NCBI GenBank assembly: GCA_023405705.1
Contig: JAEXXR010000048.1
Coordinates: 1-7,557 of the forward strand
Source of the DNA: Actinomycetes bacterium
GTDB lineage: Bacteria; Actinomycetota; Thermoleophilia; Solirubrobacterales; Solirubrobacteraceae
DNA: 7,557 nucleotides
Direction: 5' to 3'
Positions 6,784 to 7,557 of the stretch are shown one piece after another (the stretch's first letter is position 1; each line of letters starts with the position of its first letter). Both the position numbers and the translations under genes were made by a program. Under the pieces are notes generated by a model. The model was given only the letters and a program-made list of their open reading frames with translations, was not told the origin of the DNA and ran no database searches.

Positions 6784-7166
6784 GCGAGCGCCTCCATGTC
6801 GCGGGTGAAGGCGGCGCGCTCCTGGTCGGAGATCGGCCGCGAGCGGCGCCGGGCGGGGTCCCACAGCACCAGGTCGAAGATCGCTCTCACGAGCGTCGCG
6901 CCGTCGGTGCCGATCAGCCGCTCGCTCGTCGTGAGGCTGGAGTTGCGCAGCTCGGCCGCCTCGCAGGTGGCGGTGACCGCGTCGAGGTGGATCGGGATCT
7001 CGCGCTCGAAGGTGATCGCGCAGCGGCCGACGACGTAGTCCTCGCGGTCGATCCCGACGCTTCTCAGCCAGGCGTCGCGCCCGCTCTCCAGCAGCGACAG
7101 GACGGCGACGTGGTTGACGTGGCCGAGCGCGTCGAAGTCACCCCAGCGCAGCGGGACCTCGATCAT
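6780..7166 (-). CDS. hot-dog-fold acyl-CoA thioesterase (4HBT/YbgC/FadM type)
   Basis: The product is 128 residues, a normal length for a single hot-dog domain. The N-terminus has the 4-hydroxybenzoyl-CoA-thioesterase signature WGDFDALGHVNH at residues 8-19. Asp12 aligns with the catalytic Asp17 of the Pseudomonas 4HBT enzyme, and GHVN leads into the long helix containing LLESGRDAWL. An FERE stretch near residue 50 and the RAIFDLVLWD strand complete the fold. The family hydrolyses acyl-CoA thioesters, usually as a tetramer in the cytoplasm. The start ATG overlaps the kdd stop (ATGA), and GGGAGG lies six bases upstream. Because it sits between kdd and kce, its substrate is probably a pathway CoA ester such as 3-aminobutyryl-CoA or a downstream C4 acyl-CoA. 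Kal, the pathway's ammonia lyase, is also a small hot-dog protein, but the sequence motifs remembered for Kal (HYGG, VDGA, YDxVEFL) are absent here. The family call is firm and the substrate is unknown. Confidence 0.82.
   Translation of the reverse strand: MIEVPLRWGDFDALGHVNHVAVLSLLESGRDAWLRSVGIDREDYVVGRCAITFEREIPIHLDAVTATCEAAELRNSSLTTSERLIGTDGATLVRAIFDLVLWDPARRRSRPISDQERAAFTRDMEALA
6791..6795 (-). promoter_or_regulatory. ribosome binding site fixing the kce start
   Basis: On the minus strand this reads GGAGG, seven bases before the ATG at 6783. It lies inside the 3' end of the thioesterase gene and decides the kce start against the in-frame upstream ATG at 6864, which would add 27 residues of non-family, proline/arginine-rich sequence. 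Confidence 0.75.
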
Positions 7167-7557
7167 GAGGCGCCTCCCGTGAGCGCCTGCCGCAGCGGCG
7201 CGCTGCGGCGCACGAGGTCGAGGGCGTAGGCGCCGACGTCGGGCGTGAAGCCGCTGCCGATCAGCATCCGCACGTCGTGGCCCATGCCGTCGGCGCTGAG
7301 GGCGGCCGTCGTGAAGTCGGTCGCCATCGAGAAGAAGAGGATCGTCCCGCCCTCCTTGGTGAGCATGATCGCGCCGGTCTCGCAGCCGGTCGCGCTGACG
7401 ACGCAGATCGTCAGGTCGGCCGCCTGGCCGCCCGCCGCCTTGACGGCTTCGACGGCGGCGAGCGGGTCGCGCAGGTCGGCGGCGACGGCGACGTCGCAGA
7501 GGCCGAGCTGCCGCATCCGCGCGGCGGCCTGCGGGTCGCGGTCGACCGCGATCAGGG
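7163..7557 (-). CDS. kdd: L-erythro-3,5-diaminohexanoate dehydrogenase, C-terminal part (5' end outside window)
   Basis: This is the last 130 codons of an open frame that runs off the right edge; the full protein should be about 340-350 residues. Kdd oxidatively deaminates 3,5-diaminohexanoate to 5-amino-3-oxohexanoate with NAD(P)+ in the lysine aminomutase pathway, in the cytoplasm. The visible part starts in the Rossmann fold (LIAVDRD at the edge, the end of beta-2 with its acidic residue). It continues through a segment ending ATGCE, the block GGTILFFSMATDF, then AALSADG and DVRMLIGSGF. These FFSMAT, AALxAxG and DVxMxIGxG blocks are what I remember as characteristic of clostridial and fusobacterial Kdd rather than of ordinary zinc alcohol dehydrogenases. 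An internal ATG at 7516 is not a plausible start because homology continues upstream of it. The TGA stop overlaps the next gene in an ATGA. The N-terminal catalytic domain cannot be examined here. Confidence 0.85.
   Translation of the reverse strand, partial: LIAVDRDPQAAARMRQLGLCDVAVAADLRDPLAAVEAVKAAGGQAADLTICVVSATGCETGAIMLTKEGGTILFFSMATDFTTAALSADGMGHDVRMLIGSGFTPDVGAYALDLVRRSAPLRQALTGGAS

Noticed and set aside
6784..6864. Upstream in-frame extension of kce by 27 residues.
   Set aside because: The added residues match no BKACE N-terminus, overlap the thioesterase gene, and ignore the GGAGG and ATGA overlap at 6783.
1..7557. tRNA, rRNA, CRISPR arrays, insertion sequences, attachment sites, terminators or intergenic promoters.
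   Set aside because: Coding sequence fills the window with overlapping genes. I saw no cloverleaf, regular repeat array, transposase motif or hairpin followed by a T-run on either strand.

Overview
The window is a stretch of very G+C-rich DNA, judged by eye to be about 70%, with strongly G/C-ending codons. All nine genes lie on the minus strand, so they are transcribed from high to low coordinates. The composition and the OppA-like binding protein with a C-terminal membrane anchor suggest a high-GC Gram-positive lineage (Actinomycetota, possibly Thermoleophilia/Solirubrobacterales). The lineage is an inference, because no rRNA or marker gene is present.

Layout in order of transcription: (1) 7557-7163, the C-terminal part of an L-erythro-3,5-diaminohexanoate dehydrogenase (kdd), cut by the window edge; (2) 7166-6780, a small hot-dog-fold acyl-CoA thioesterase; (3) 6783-5950, a 3-keto-5-aminohexanoate cleavage enzyme (kce, BKACE/DUF849 family); (4) 5953-5279, a TetR/AcrR-family regulator; (5) 5279-3468, a peptide-type (family 5) solute-binding protein; (6) 3471-2503 and (7) 2503-1673, the two DppB/DppC-type permeases; (8) 1676-855 and (9) 858 to the left edge, the two DppD/DppF-type ATPases, the last cut by the window edge.

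All eight junctions overlap by one or four bases (six ATGA/GTGA and two TGATG). No non-coding gap exists anywhere, which points to one translationally coupled operon whose promoter lies beyond position 7557. Kdd and Kce catalyse consecutive steps of the lysine 'fermentation' (aminomutase) pathway: 3,5-diaminohexanoate is oxidised to 5-amino-3-oxohexanoate, which is then cleaved with acetyl-CoA to acetoacetate and 3-aminobutyryl-CoA. The usual next enzyme, 3-aminobutyryl-CoA ammonia lyase (Kal), is not seen. A different hot-dog protein with thioesterase-type catalytic residues sits between kdd and kce.

Taken together, the operon looks like a regulated uptake-and-catabolism module: a peptide or amino-compound ABC importer tied to the lysine/beta-lysine branch. 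The link between the transported solute and the pathway is inferred from operon structure only. The most unusual details are the missing kal with a thioesterase nearby, the membrane-anchored binding protein, and a dense arginine-AGA codon patch confined to the first 60% of the binding-protein gene.
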